A stretch of 64,000 bases of DNA. Source: Virgibacillus necropolis (lineage in GTDB: Bacteria; Bacillota; Bacilli; Bacillales; Amphibacillaceae). The notes under the pieces were generated by a model. The model was given only the letters and a program-made list of their open reading frames with translations, did no database searches and was not told the origin of the DNA. Numbering within the stretch: the first letter of the stretch is position 1; each line of letters begins with the position of its first letter. Positions 1 to 8,971 of this stretch are shown in pieces. The stretch spans positions 2,294,001-2,358,000 of the forward strand of contig NZ_CP022437.1 of the NCBI RefSeq assembly GCF_002224365.1. The letters are read 5' to 3'. The translations under genes and the position numbers were made by a program.

Positions 1-768
1 GGCTATACGGAAAGCAATGTGGAGCTTACTGGTAATTCTTCTAAGGAACATGATTATGAATTCTTAACTGGAGACGATGTTAGTAAGGAAGAGGCTCTAC
101 AACTAAGTAGAAAGATATTTAACGTGAACAAGGATGCAAAACTTAATATAACTAAAACAGGGAAAGGCGCCGATTTTCCAATGTATAGCATTTCATACCG
201 AGGATCGGATAAAAATGCATATCTGGACATGTCGCAACAAGGTGGGCATCCAATCACACTATTAGTTGATAGACCTGTTAATCAAAATAAGATCAGTTTA
301 AATCAAGGACTAGAGAAAGCCACCACTTATTTAAATGAACAGGGTTTTGATAATATGGTTACTTATCAAAGCGATGAATATAGTAATATAGGTGTATTCT
401 CATTTTTGTATGAGCAGGATGGAGTGCGTATCTACTCAGATAAAATAGAAATAAAAGTTGCATTAGATAACGGTGACATTATTGGAATGACCGCTAGAGA
501 CTATTTCATGAATCATAAGGAACGTGAGATACCTTCTCCAAAAGTTTCAGTTGAAGAAGCAAAAGCCCAAGTTAATCCAGATGTGAAGATACATCAAGAA
601 GGCCTAGCAATAATTGATAACTCCATTGGTGAAGAAGTTTTAACACATGAATTCCTAGGTGTCTTAAATAATGAGACATTTCGTATATTCATCAATGCAA
701 TGGATGGAACGGAAGAAAAAATTGAAAAATTAAATGGAACCGAGGTTAATTTAGATTTAGTGTTATAG
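1..768 (+). CDS. ypeB: Germination protein YpeB, C-terminal part (5' end outside window)
   Basis: The frame is open from the first base, so this is the last 255 residues of a longer protein (full YpeB is about 450 residues). YpeB is a spore inner-membrane protein needed for the stability and localisation of the cortex-lytic enzyme SleB; sleB normally lies just upstream. The visible part consists of PepSY-like repeats, with segments of the form ITLLVDRPVNQ, GVRIYSDKIEIKVALDNGDIIGM and EVLTHEFLG. It sits directly before ypfA and cmk, as in B. subtilis. A rho-independent terminator overlaps its stop codon. The N-terminal membrane anchor is not visible. The assignment rests on sequence resemblance plus synteny. 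Confidence 0.9.
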   Translation, partial: GYTESNVELTGNSSKEHDYEFLTGDDVSKEEALQLSRKIFNVNKDAKLNITKTGKGADFPMYSISYRGSDKNAYLDMSQQGGHPITLLVDRPVNQNKISLNQGLEKATTYLNEQGFDNMVTYQSDEYSNIGVFSFLYEQDGVRIYSDKIEIKVALDNGDIIGMTARDYFMNHKEREIPSPKVSVEEAKAQVNPDVKIHQEGLAIIDNSIGEEVLTHEFLGVLNNETFRIFINAMDGTEEKIEKLNGTEVNLDLVL

Positions 769-796
769 GGGAAGAATTTTCTTTCCCTTTTTTTAT
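768..796 (+). terminator. Rho-independent terminator of ypeB
   Basis: Stem GGGGAAGA / TCTTTCCC with loop ATTT, followed by a run of T; the first G is the last base of the ypeB stop codon. Confidence 0.85.
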
Positions 797-802
797 TTTT
801 CT

Positions 803-940
803 AGCTCCAGCGCCTAGCGACTAGTGGACTTTCTTCCCTACTCTTCAATAAGTCAAGCACAAAAGAAGAGCCCTTTTGGCTTTCCTTTATCTTGAGGTAG
901 ATCAGTCCAGTCCATACGTCGCTGACCAGGCGCTTGCGCT
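803..940. repeat. Palindromic GCGC-rich intergenic repeat, family D copy 1
   Basis: The ends are imperfect inverted repeats: AGCTCCAGCGCCTAGCGACT on the left, and GCGCTTGCGCT closing the right end, with GTCGCTGACC just inside it. The same terminal sequence AGCGCAAGCGCC bounds a second copy at 41301-41413. The interior has no open frame. T-rich sequence flanks both sides, so any target-site duplication is ambiguous here. It is a dispersed, non-coding repeat of unknown mobility. Confidence 0.6.
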
Positions 941-1002
941 TTTTTTATTTTCTGTAATAATAGGTATATAGTAGTGATTTCCAGAAGATTGTGGGGGATA
1001 TT

Positions 1003-1662
1003 ATGGATATAGGTACATTACTTACACTTACCGCGATTGATCCAATGACAGGGATAAATACGACATATCGTTGTAAAATTATCGAGAAAAATGAACATTA
1101 TTTGATTATTGATTATCCTGTAAATGAAAAAACAAAACGAACGGCCATGTTACCAAAAGGAACTAATTTACAGACATCCTATATCGGAAGTGATCAATCC
1201 GTTTATTCGTTTAGCACAAAAGTTGTTGCCAAAGTGAATGTACCTATTCCTGCATTAGCAATAAGTAATCCAGATAAAACGGAAATTAAACGAATTCAAC
1301 GTCGTGCATTTGTACGAATAGAAACCGCAGTTGATGTTTCTATTCATCGCACAGAGCATAAATCAGATTCTTTTACTACAGTTACTTCAAATATAAGTGG
1401 TGGTGGGATGTCGATTATTATGCCTGCAACTAGTATGGTACAGGAAAACGAATGCTTAGATGTATGGATTGTTTTACAAATGCAAAATGACGAATTCCAC
1501 TACATACATACGCAATCGAAGGTAATTAAAGAGTTTACTGATAGAAATAATGTACGTCTAGCCTCTATAATGTTCGAGAACCTATCTAAACAAGATCAAC
1601 AAGTATTAATTCGGTACTGTTTTGAGAAACAAAGGGAGTTTCGAACAAAGGAAATGACTTAA
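1003..1662 (+). CDS. ypfA: PilZ-domain c-di-GMP receptor, flagellar brake (YpfA/MotI)
   Basis: A 219-residue cytoplasmic protein with an N-terminal YcgR-like domain (about residues 1-95) and a C-terminal PilZ domain. The c-di-GMP signature is visible: RxxxR in QRRAFVRIE (about residue 103), then NISGGG (N-x-S-x-x-G type, about residue 130). In B. subtilis the orthologue (YpfA, also called DgrA or MotI) binds c-di-GMP and inhibits swimming by acting on the flagellar stator. The ATG at 1003 was chosen because GGGGG at 993-997 is a well-spaced ribosome binding site; the upstream GTG at 991 overlaps that site. It keeps the ypeB-ypfA-cmk order. No ypfB-like small gene is seen between this gene and cmk. 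Confidence 0.88.
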   Translation: MDIGTLLTLTAIDPMTGINTTYRCKIIEKNEHYLIIDYPVNEKTKRTAMLPKGTNLQTSYIGSDQSVYSFSTKVVAKVNVPIPALAISNPDKTEIKRIQRRAFVRIETAVDVSIHRTEHKSDSFTTVTSNISGGGMSIIMPATSMVQENECLDVWIVLQMQNDEFHYIHTQSKVIKEFTDRNNVRLASIMFENLSKQDQQVLIRYCFEKQREFRTKEMT

Positions 1663-1729
1663 CTAGCCTTAAAAAATAGACCATGAATTCCCGTTTATGT
1701 TATATTTAGAATAGCAATTTACTTTTTCT

Positions 1730-1754
1730 AACTTGGCATTTGCCAAGTTTTTTT
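1730..1754 (+). terminator. Rho-independent terminator between ypfA and cmk
   Basis: Perfect 8-bp stem AACTTGGC / GCCAAGTT, loop ATTT, then TTTTT. The same core stem CTTGGC/GCCAAG recurs at 25421-25437. Confidence 0.85.
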
Positions 1755-1814
1755 AGTAAAATAGGGTAGATGAATAAATCTATAGGCACTCGCTTTTCAT
1801 AATGAGAGGAATGA

Positions 1815-2504
1815 ATGGAATTAATGGAGGAAGGTAAAATAGCAATAGCAATTGATGGGCCTGCAGCGGCAGGTAAGAGCACAGTTGCTAAATTAGTCGC
1901 AAAAAAACTCACCTATATTTATGTTGATACTGGCGCAATGTATCGAGCGTTAACATTAAAGGCAATTAAGCAACATGTATCACTAGAAAGTGAAGCGGAT
2001 TTAGCAGCGTTATTAACATCGACAACAATTGAACTTAAACAATCAGAAAATGGACAGAAAGTCTATTTAGATCAACAGGATGTAACAGTGGATATTCGTT
2101 CTTTAGAAGTTACGAATAATGTTTCTTACGTTGCTAAACATGCCAGTGTACGTAAAGATATGGTTAAGCGTCAACAAGCCTTAACGGAAAAAAGGGGCGT
2201 TGTAATGGATGGTAGAGATATTGGTACGCATGTAATTCCCGATGCAGAGGTTAAAATATTTCTTCATGCTACAGTTGAAGAGCGAGCAAAGCGACGTCAT
2301 GAAGAAAATATCTCAAAAGGTTTTAACTCAAACATTGAAGAATTAAAAGAAGAGATTAAACAGCGCGATTTAATTGACACTAAACGAGAATCTGCCCCAT
2401 TGATTAAAGCGGAAGACGCTGTTGAAATAGATACAACTTCTTTATCCATTGACGATGTAGCAAGACAAATACTAAGTGAAGCCTTGAATGTATTAAAAAG
2501 CTGA
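1815..2504 (+). CDS. cmk: Cytidylate kinase
   Basis: Phosphorylates CMP and dCMP to the diphosphates in pyrimidine nucleotide salvage. The P-loop [11 protein letters not shown] lies near the N-terminus, followed by [14 protein letters not shown] (CMP contacts), GRDIGTHV and the lid region AKRRHEE. The product is 229 residues; B. subtilis Cmk is close to 224. The start is uncertain: ATG 1815 has GAGAGG 5 nt upstream, while ATG 1824 ([13 protein letters not shown]) fits the usual N-terminus better but is 14 nt from the same Shine-Dalgarno. It lies between ypfA and the S1-like gene, as in related genomes. It is probably transcribed from its own promoter, because a strong terminator precedes it. 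Confidence 0.95.
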   Translation: MELMEEGKIAIAIDGPAAAGKSTVAKLVAKKLTYIYVDTGAMYRALTLKAIKQHVSLESEADLAALLTSTTIELKQSENGQKVYLDQQDVTVDIRSLEVTNNVSYVAKHASVRKDMVKRQQALTEKRGVVMDGRDIGTHVIPDAEVKIFLHATVEERAKRRHEENISKGFNSNIEELKEEIKQRDLIDTKRESAPLIKAEDAVEIDTTSLSIDDVARQILSEALNVLKS

Positions 2505-2631
2505 GGTGGCGAAAAAATTTTTCTTCTATATCATAGACTGCTTTACTTGACAAATAATTGTAAATATTAGAAGTTATAAAAAAGAATGTTTTTACATTTG
2601 TTGTTTTATGTAATATAAGGAGGCTTTTTAA

Positions 2632-3765
2632 ATGAGCGATTCAGGAAATGAAATGATGGAAATTAATGTTGGTGATACAGTTACAGGAACAGTTGTAAAG
2701 GTTGAAGATAAACAGGTTTTAGTTGATATTAGCTATAAAACTGAAGGAATTGTTCCTATTGGTGAATTGTCCAACCTTCATATTGACGTTTCTAGTGATA
2801 TTATTAATGTTGGAGATCAGCTAACATTAATGGTTAAGAAAGTGGAGGATGATGATATTATCCTTTCAAAAAAAGCTGTTGATTCAGATAAGGCATGGGT
2901 AGAACTTGAAGAAAAATATAAAAATGACGAAATTTTTACTACTGAAATAAAGGAAGTAGTAAAGGGTGGACTAGTTGTTGACGTGGGGCTAAGGGGATTT
3001 ATTCCTGCTTCTCTAGTTGAAACATACTATGTGGATGATTTTTCGGATTATATAAATAAGCCATTAAGCGTCAAAATTGTTGATATAGATCGAGAACAGA
3101 ACCGTGTAATATTGTCTCATCGTGCAGTAGTAGAAGAAGAATCAGCTGCACAAAAACAGGATATTCTGCAATCATTGGAAGAAGGACAAGTATTAGAAGG
3201 AACGGTACAACGAATGACAAACTTCGGAGTTTTTGTTGATATTGGTGGCATAGATGGATTAGTTCATATATCACAGCTATCCCATCAACATGTGGAAAAA
3301 GCTTCAGATGTCGTTTCAGAAGGACAAGTATTAAAGGTAGAAGTTCTCTCGATAGACCGTGATAATGAGCGTATTTCATTATCCCATAAGAAAACGTTAG
3401 CAGGACCATGGACAGATATTGAAGAAAAGGTATCTCGTGGTGATATTTTAGACGGTACTGTTAAGCGTCTTGTCAATTTTGGTGCATTTATCGAGGTTCT
3501 ACCAGGTATTGAAGGTTTAGTTCATATTTCACAAATTGCTAATCGTCATATCGGTACACCACAAGAAGTATTAGAAGTAGGACAAAAAATAGAAGTCAAA
3601 GTATTAGATATTAATGAAAAAGAACAAAGAATGTCATTAAGTATGAAAGAAATTGAACAAGAACAGGCTGCTGCTGAATATAAAAAATATGAAAAAGACG
3701 ATGATCAGTCTAGTTTTCAATTAGGAGATATAATTGGGAACAAACTTGACAAATATAAAAAATAA
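2632..3765 (+). CDS. ypfD: S1 RNA-binding domain protein (ribosomal protein S1 homologue YpfD)
   Basis: A 377-residue protein with four consecutive S1 (OB-fold) domains starting near residues 10, 97, 180 and 265. The last two show the classic pattern: GTVQRMTNFGVFVDIGGIDGLVHISQLS and GTVKRLVNFGAFIEVLPGIEGLVHISQIA. Gram-negative S1 has six domains; the four-domain Bacillus form (YpfD) is called an S1 homologue and is not a constitutive ribosomal protein. RNA binding is expected and the exact role is not fixed. AGGAGG at 2618-2623 is well placed for the ATG. A strong terminator follows. Confidence 0.92.
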   Translation: MSDSGNEMMEINVGDTVTGTVVKVEDKQVLVDISYKTEGIVPIGELSNLHIDVSSDIINVGDQLTLMVKKVEDDDIILSKKAVDSDKAWVELEEKYKNDEIFTTEIKEVVKGGLVVDVGLRGFIPASLVETYYVDDFSDYINKPLSVKIVDIDREQNRVILSHRAVVEEESAAQKQDILQSLEEGQVLEGTVQRMTNFGVFVDIGGIDGLVHISQLSHQHVEKASDVVSEGQVLKVEVLSIDRDNERISLSHKKTLAGPWTDIEEKVSRGDILDGTVKRLVNFGAFIEVLPGIEGLVHISQIANRHIGTPQEVLEVGQKIEVKVLDINEKEQRMSLSMKEIEQEQAAAEYKKYEKDDDQSSFQLGDIIGNKLDKYKK

Positions 3766-3780
3766 TTGAAAGCTGATGAG

Positions 3781-3815
3781 CGTAACCCCCTTTCAAAAAT
3801 GGGGTTACGTTTTTT
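3781..3815 (+). terminator. Rho-independent terminator of ypfD
   Basis: Stem CGTAACCCC / GGGGTTACG (9 bp), 11-nt loop, then TTTTTT. Confidence 0.92.
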
Positions 3816-3922
3816 GGTGCATCCATTTTGTATGCTGCTATTCTTATGCGGGTAACCATTTTTTGTGTTTTGTACAGTTTAAATTTGATCGTAATTTGTC
3901 ATACTTAGTGTAGGTGATGAAA

Positions 3923-4534
3923 ATGACGGATGGTTTACTATTCTATTGGTTTAGTTGGTTATTATGGATTTACTTTACATTTGTGATGAAGAAGAGGAAG
4001 GAACGAACAGTATATGCATTTTGGGTTCTTCTTATTTTATGTGGTGCATCTGTTTATATAACCATCCTAGGGTACAAAATTATGCTGTCTTATTTATTTT
4101 TAGCCTTTGGTGCTATGGTTATGCTGGCAAAAAGTAAACATTTGTTCTATCATTTGTTTTGTTCATTAACGATTATGGTATTATATATGGCGATTATGTT
4201 ATGGGAAAATTATTTTCCATTATGGATGATGCTTTCTAAGACATTTATTTCTCCTTTAATAATCGTTTTTATCGCTTTAATTATTATGTCTAAAGGCTTC
4301 TATAGCAAGGTTTCCATTATTCTATTAGGCATTAGTAGCGGAGAACTAATGAATAGTTTTATTATGTCTAGCTATGCAATGAAAGAACTAATTGGTGGGT
4401 ATGTATTTTTTGATAGCGTGCTTATTATTCTATTTTTACTCATAGGGTTTGAAATTGTCTATGCCTTAAAGGTTAAAATTCGGTCTGTTTTTCTTATCTA
4501 TAAAAAATCTTTTCGTGTGTTAAGAGAGGAATAA
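3923..4534 (+). CDS. yphA: Integral membrane protein YphA, function unknown
   Basis: About 203 residues, almost entirely hydrophobic, with six or more predicted membrane segments (for example LLFYWFSWLLWIYFTFV, FWVLLILCGASVYITILG, IIVFIALIIM, VLIILFLLIGFEIVYAL). The C-terminal tail is basic (KKSFRVLREE). It matches the B. subtilis yphA position between ypfD and der, where the protein is uncharacterised. GTG 3914, ATG 3917 and ATG 3923 are in frame; TAGGTG at 3911-3916 gives the best spacing to 3923. Function is not inferred. Confidence 0.7.
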   Translation: MTDGLLFYWFSWLLWIYFTFVMKKRKERTVYAFWVLLILCGASVYITILGYKIMLSYLFLAFGAMVMLAKSKHLFYHLFCSLTIMVLYMAIMLWENYFPLWMMLSKTFISPLIIVFIALIIMSKGFYSKVSIILLGISSGELMNSFIMSSYAMKELIGGYVFFDSVLIILFLLIGFEIVYALKVKIRSVFLIYKKSFRVLREE

Positions 4535-4619
4535 TGTTGATTAAACAATTGAGACTGCTTAGATAACACGAAAACAATTGTTTATATCATGTACTTTTGC
4601 TAGAATAATAAAGGTTATA

Positions 4620-4837
4620 GAGGATTTTTCAAAAAGTCATCAAATGATAAACGGCGAATTTCTTCGTTGCGCAGTTTTTCCGGTCCTCACGTATTAAAAG
4701 CATAGAGGAACTTCTACTAAGACCGTCCACGTCCTGTGGACAACGTAGAAGTCAGCACATCCTGTGCAAGTCCGGTCCTCAAAATCTTCGCGCCTTGAAC
4801 TTCTTGTTTCTAATTTGTCGACTTTTTGAACACGCAC
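4620..4837. mobile_element. MITE-like element, family A copy 1 (218 bp)
   Basis: Non-coding element with imperfect terminal inverted repeats: GAGGATTTTTCAAAAAGTC at the left, and the reverse complement of GTGCGTGTTCAAAAAGTC at the right. It is flanked by the direct repeat TTATA (4615-4619 and 4838-4842). It is the longest of four copies in the window. The interior begins CACCAAATGATAAACGGCGA-like (here ATCAAATGATAAACGGCGA) and contains CGGTCCTCA twice. No open frame is seen. It occupies most of the yphA-der gap. Confidence 0.8.
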
Positions 4838-4894
4838 TTATAGCAAGTGAAGTACCATTTAAAATTAGGCTTTAAAAGAAAGGATGTTCCTTTC

Positions 4895-6205
4895 ATGAGG
4901 AAATCTGTAGTAGCTATTGTAGGAAGACCAAATGTCGGTAAGTCGACCATTTTTAATAGATTAGTTGGAGAACGTATATCAATCGTTGAGGATATTCCAG
5001 GTGTAACAAGAGACCGTATTTATGCAGAAGGTGAATGGTTAACTTCTACTTTTAATGTAATTGACACTGGAGGTATTGAGATTGGTGATGAGCCTTTATT
5101 AGTTCAAATGCGTCATCAAGCGGAAGTAGCAATTGATGAAGCGGATGTTATTATTTTCTTGGTAAATGGTAAGGAGGGGATAACAGCAGCTGATGAAGAA
5201 GTTGCAAAGCTTTTATATAAATCGAATAAACCAATTGTTCTAGGTGTTAACAAAATAGATAATCCTGAAATGCGCGAAAGAATTTACGAGTTTTACTCCC
5301 TCGGATTCGGAGAACCATTCCCAATATCAGGAGCTCATGGGCTAGGATTAGGTGATATGTTGGATGAAGTTGTTGGAAACTTTCCAAAGCGAGAAACAGA
5401 AGTACCAGATGAGGATACGGTGTATTTCAGTCTGATAGGTCGTCCAAATGTAGGGAAATCTTCACTAGTTAACGCGCTGTTAAATGAAGATCGTGTTATT
5501 GTGAGTGAAATGGAAGGTACCACACGTGATGCAATCGATACACACTTGCATAAAGATGACCAAGACTTTGTTATAATTGATACAGCTGGTATGCGAAAAC
5601 GTGGGAAAGTGTACGAGTCAACCGAAAAATACAGTGTATTACGTGCTTTAAAGGCTATTGAGCGTTCAGATGTTGTATTAGTACTGATTGATGCAGAATC
5701 TGGGATACGCGAACAAGATAAAAAAATTGCAGGTTATGCGCATGAAGCTGGTCGAGCAATCATAATTGTGGTTAATAAATGGGATACAATAGAATCAGAT
5801 GAAAAGGCTATTCGCGATTTTGAAGAAAAAGTTCGTGCCCATTTTCTATTCTTAGATTATGCACCCATTGTCTTTTTGTCGGCCAAAACAAAAAAACGGT
5901 TACATACGTTAATACCTGCAATTAAAATGGCTAGTGAAAATCATTCCATACGTATAGCAACAAACGTCTTAAATGATGTGATCATGGATGCTATAGCAAT
6001 GAACCCAACGCCAACACTAAAAGGCAAGCGACTGAAAGTATTGTATGCAACGCAGGTAGCTGTTAAACCACCTAGCTTTGTGGTTTTTGTTAATGATCCA
6101 GAATTAATGCACTTTTCTTATCAACGATTTTTAGAAAACAAAATTAGAGAAGCATTTGGCTTTGTTGGAACGCCAATAAAAATCTTTGCAAGAAGAAGAC
6201 AGTAA
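4895..6205 (+). CDS. der: Ribosome-assembly GTPase Der (EngA)
   Basis: An essential GTPase with two tandem Era-like G domains and a C-terminal KH-like domain, acting in 50S subunit maturation. The first G domain has GRPNVGKST (about 10-18), [11 protein letters not shown] and NKID; the second has GRPNVGKSS (about 182), EGTTRDA, DTAG and NKWD. The KH-like domain includes [34 protein letters not shown]. At 436 residues from ATG 4895 it has the usual family length. GAAAGGATG at 4879-4887 serves as the ribosome binding site, so in-frame ATG 4847 (inside the MITE-adjacent sequence) is rejected. gpsA follows after 14 nt and is probably co-transcribed. Confidence 0.97.
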   Translation: MRKSVVAIVGRPNVGKSTIFNRLVGERISIVEDIPGVTRDRIYAEGEWLTSTFNVIDTGGIEIGDEPLLVQMRHQAEVAIDEADVIIFLVNGKEGITAADEEVAKLLYKSNKPIVLGVNKIDNPEMRERIYEFYSLGFGEPFPISGAHGLGLGDMLDEVVGNFPKRETEVPDEDTVYFSLIGRPNVGKSSLVNALLNEDRVIVSEMEGTTRDAIDTHLHKDDQDFVIIDTAGMRKRGKVYESTEKYSVLRALKAIERSDVVLVLIDAESGIREQDKKIAGYAHEAGRAIIIVVNKWDTIESDEKAIRDFEEKVRAHFLFLDYAPIVFLSAKTKKRLHTLIPAIKMASENHSIRIATNVLNDVIMDAIAMNPTPTLKGKRLKVLYATQVAVKPPSFVVFVNDPELMHFSYQRFLENKIREAFGFVGTPIKIFARRRQ

Positions 6206-6219
6206 GGGAGAGACAAATT

Positions 6220-7254
6220 ATGAGTAAAGTAGCTGTATTAGGAGCCGGAAGCTGGGGCACCGCATTAAGTATTGTGTTAGCTGATAATGGTCATGATGTT
6301 CGTTTATGGACACATCGTGCGGACCAAGCCGATACGATTAACTCTACACATAAAAATGAAAAGTATCTAGAGATCATGATTCCTAAACAAATCAAAGCCT
6401 ATGACGATTTGGCTAAGGCAGTTGAAGACGTTTCTGCAGTAGTAGTAGTTGTACCATCTAGTGCGATTCGAGATGTCTGTGCTAAATTAAATAATTATAT
6501 TTCTTCAAATATAACGATTGTTCATGCTTCAAAAGGAATTGAACCAGAGTCACTAAAAAGAATTTCTGAAATGATGAGTGAAGAAATGTCGAATTATCTC
6601 TATGAGGATATCGTGGTTTTATCTGGACCAAGTCATGCAGAGGAAGTTGGAAAGCGTCAGCCGACCACTGTTACCGTTTCATCCTTAAATGAGAACAATG
6701 CTGAGATAATTCAGGATTTATTTATCAATGAAGCATTTCGAGTTTATACAAGCCCAGATATATTAGGTGTTGAACTAGGAGGAGCTCTAAAGAATATTAT
6801 AGCACTAGGAGCTGGTATTTCAGATGGACTGGGATATGGGGATAATGCTAAAGCTGCATTAATAACACGGGGCTTAGCTGAAATCGCTAGACTCGGAACT
6901 TCACTCGGTGCAAACCCTCTTACTTTCTTAGGATTACCAGGAGTCGGTGACTTAATTGTTACCTGTACAAGTGTCCATAGCAGAAATTGGCGTGCAGGTA
7001 ATTTGCTAGGTAAAGGAAGAAAGCTTGAAGAAGTTTTAGATCAAATGGGGATGGTAGTCGAAGGTGTACGAACTACAAAGGCTGCCCATCAATTTGCTGA
7101 AAAACAACAAATTGAAATGCCGATAACAAAGGGACTATATAACATCCTATTTGAAGATGAAAAGCCTAAAACAGTTGTGGACCAATTGATGAGCAGATCG
7201 AAACGAGAAGAAATGGATGATTTAGCTGAATTATTAAGTAAGAAGTATTCTTAA
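6220..7254 (+). CDS. gpsA: NAD(P)-dependent glycerol-3-phosphate dehydrogenase
   Basis: Reduces dihydroxyacetone phosphate to sn-glycerol 3-phosphate for phospholipid and teichoic acid synthesis. The N-terminal dinucleotide fold shows GAGSWGTALS (residues 7-16). The family signature GGALKNIIALGAGISDGLGYGDNAKAALITRG carries the catalytic lysine (about residue 191). SVHSRNWRAG is also present. The 344-residue length matches B. subtilis GpsA (345). GGGAGAGAC precedes the ATG. The der-gpsA pairing is conserved in Bacillaceae. Confidence 0.97.
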   Translation: MSKVAVLGAGSWGTALSIVLADNGHDVRLWTHRADQADTINSTHKNEKYLEIMIPKQIKAYDDLAKAVEDVSAVVVVVPSSAIRDVCAKLNNYISSNITIVHASKGIEPESLKRISEMMSEEMSNYLYEDIVVLSGPSHAEEVGKRQPTTVTVSSLNENNAEIIQDLFINEAFRVYTSPDILGVELGGALKNIIALGAGISDGLGYGDNAKAALITRGLAEIARLGTSLGANPLTFLGLPGVGDLIVTCTSVHSRNWRAGNLLGKGRKLEEVLDQMGMVVEGVRTTKAAHQFAEKQQIEMPITKGLYNILFEDEKPKTVVDQLMSRSKREEMDDLAELLSKKYS

Positions 7255-7315
7255 AGCACGCAGGTAATTTCCTTGCATATACTATGTTGACTAAACATTG
7301 CAAGGAGGAAAGCGT

Positions 7316-7576
7316 GTGAGTAATTTTAAAGATAATCTTTTTAACAATATACAAAAGAAATCTAATATTAAGCAAGAAGATATTTACAAGGTTGCAGACT
7401 CTGTTAAGCATGCCAATTTTTCTGATGAAAAAACAGTCAGAAACTTAATTAGACAATTGGCACGAATGGCGAATAAACCAATATCAAAAGAAAAAGAGGA
7501 CAAAATTGTACAATCTATAACTAAAAATAATATGCCTGTGGATATGCAATCGTTGAATAAACTTTTTAAAAAGTAG
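7316..7576 (+). CDS. Stage VI sporulation protein F-like small protein
   Basis: An 86-residue protein starting at GTG 7316, with AAGGAGG at 7302-7308 as ribosome binding site. It is hydrophilic and helical: NLFNNIQKKSNIKQEDIYKV, then FSDEKTVRNLIRQLARMANK, ending LNKLFKK. This pattern resembles the SpoVIF/YjcC family of small sporulation proteins, which includes a late coat-assembly factor; paralogues occur next to gpsA in other Bacillaceae. The family assignment is from memory of the pattern and is moderate. It lies 61 nt after gpsA and is followed by a terminator at 7675. Confidence 0.6.
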   Translation: MSNFKDNLFNNIQKKSNIKQEDIYKVADSVKHANFSDEKTVRNLIRQLARMANKPISKEKEDKIVQSITKNNMPVDMQSLNKLFKK

Positions 7577-7674
7577 TTTTCATGGGCAAGTGATGATGCA
7601 AAAAATCGTGAGCTCGCATAATATAAATCGCACAAGCATTCATGGATAAAGTTGCTAAGGATTTTATTTAGTCT

Positions 7675-7717
7675 GACTGAGATGGAGCCTGCCCTCTTCA
7701 TCTCGGTCGTTTATTTT
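7675..7717 (+). terminator. Probable rho-independent terminator
   Basis: Stem GACTGAGATG / CATCTCGGTC (10 bp including one G-T pair), 14-nt loop, then GTTTATTTTG. The U run is interrupted. Confidence 0.65.
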
Positions 7718-7813
7718 GTTTAATTTTAGTCAAAAACGATTGACTGATCTATTATTCCCGTATGTTATAATATGGTGGGCATTCAATAACCGTAATTTTT
7801 AGGAGGGAACGAT

Positions 7814-8011
7814 ATGTCGACTTCCATGCTAAAAATGTATATATCCTTTGTTGGTATGGGACTTTTGATTTTTGCAATCGGCCTAATTTTGCTTAGTAGA
7901 TATAAACTAACAGGATGGTTTGCTGGTATTGTAGCAACTATCGCATACATAAGTTTACTGTTAGGAAGTATCATAATAGTTTATATTGTGCTAAGCGGAC
8001 CAACGGGGTAA
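7814..8011 (+). CDS. yphE: DUF2768-type two-helix membrane protein YphE
   Basis: A 65-residue protein with two membrane helices (YISFVGMGLLIFAIGLILLS and AGIVATIAYISLLLGSIIIVYIVL) separated by RYKLTGW. It matches the DUF2768 small membrane protein family and the B. subtilis yphE position upstream of yphF and spoIVA. AGGAGGGA at 7801-7808 precedes the ATG. An extended -10 (TGTTATAAT, 7763-7771) lies upstream; TTGACT at 7740 is 20 nt away, too far for a normal -35. The function is unknown. Confidence 0.65.
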   Translation: MSTSMLKMYISFVGMGLLIFAIGLILLSRYKLTGWFAGIVATIAYISLLLGSIIIVYIVLSGPTG

Positions 8012-8032
8012 ATGGTTTAGGAGGATTTATAC

Positions 8033-8758
8033 ATGAAATATAGATATATACGTGCCATAGGCGCTGTTTTCTTGATTTTTTTACTTAGTGGGTGTTTATA
8101 CCCTAAGAATGAATTAACTAAAAACCAAGTGCCAAATGAGCAACAATTAGAAACAGTTCAATCAGCCGTAGACACCTATCGAGAAAAAAATCAAGGATTA
8201 GTACCCATTAAAACAACAGATAACGATACACCCATTTTTCGTAAATACTTAATTAACTTCAGTATTTTACAGGAAAAGGGTCTACTTGGAGAAATACCCG
8301 GAACCGCATATGAAAACGGTGGAGTCTATCAGTATGTATTATTAACACCTGAAAAAAACCCGCGCGTTAAGCTGATTGATTTGAGGGTATCAGATGCGCT
8401 TCGTGAAGTGGCAGTTAAATTAGAAGTGTATCGAAATGAAAACCTATATCCACCCTTCGGACAACCTATTACAAATCATTTATATAAAATAGATTATGAA
8501 GAGCTTGGTTTTGAACATGAACCATACGTCGTTAGTCCATATTCGCAAAAAAATATTCCAATAATCATGGATACAGATGGAAATTTATACGTAGACTACC
8601 GTACAGATTTATATGAAGCACTAAAAAAATATGATCATTCCTATAAAACAGGTGATGATATTCGTTATCTACTGGCTGAAAATACACCATTCCTACCAGT
8701 GTATTCTTATCCTTACACTGTAAAAGATGGAGAACCAGTCTACATGACTCCTGAATAA
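8033..8758 (+). CDS. yphF: Lipoprotein YphF
   Basis: A 241-residue exported lipoprotein. The signal peptide has a basic start (MKYRYIRA), a hydrophobic core and the lipobox LLSGC, placing the lipidated cysteine near residue 21. The mature part is hydrophilic, with no recognisable enzyme motif; it contains LREVAVKLEVYRNENLYPPFG and a tyrosine-rich C-terminus. It follows yphE by 21 nt and precedes spoIVA, the same context as B. subtilis yphF. That neighbourhood hints at a sporulation link, but this is only inference. Confidence 0.75.
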   Translation: MKYRYIRAIGAVFLIFLLSGCLYPKNELTKNQVPNEQQLETVQSAVDTYREKNQGLVPIKTTDNDTPIFRKYLINFSILQEKGLLGEIPGTAYENGGVYQYVLLTPEKNPRVKLIDLRVSDALREVAVKLEVYRNENLYPPFGQPITNHLYKIDYEELGFEHEPYVVSPYSQKNIPIIMDTDGNLYVDYRTDLYEALKKYDHSYKTGDDIRYLLAENTPFLPVYSYPYTVKDGEPVYMTPE

Positions 8759-8775
8759 TAAATTTAATCATAAAT

Positions 8776-8816
8776 AATCCCTTGTAGCATAAAGTGTTAC
8801 AAGGGGTTATTTTTTA
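8776..8816 (+). terminator. Rho-independent terminator of yphE-yphF
   Basis: Stem AATCCCTTGTA / TACAAGGGGTT with an 11-nt loop, then ATTTTTTATT. Confidence 0.9.
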
Positions 8817-8971
8817 TTTCAATAGAAACTAGTTTCTTATACATACAACATACTTAATAATTATTTTATGATTTAAGTCATAATTTGATAGGACAACATC
8901 ATAGACTTGTAATGTCAATTATACGTATGTTGTTCATGATTAATTGGTTAAGGAAATTGGGAGGGGATCGT

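Noticed and set aside
2547-2590. TTGACA upstream of ypfD as a promoter -35
   Set aside because: No acceptable -10 at 16-18 nt; the nearest TTATAA is about 21 nt away.
8838-8860. CATACAAC as a SigE -10 for spoIVA
   Set aside because: No matching -35 at the right spacing was found, so the site is not claimed.
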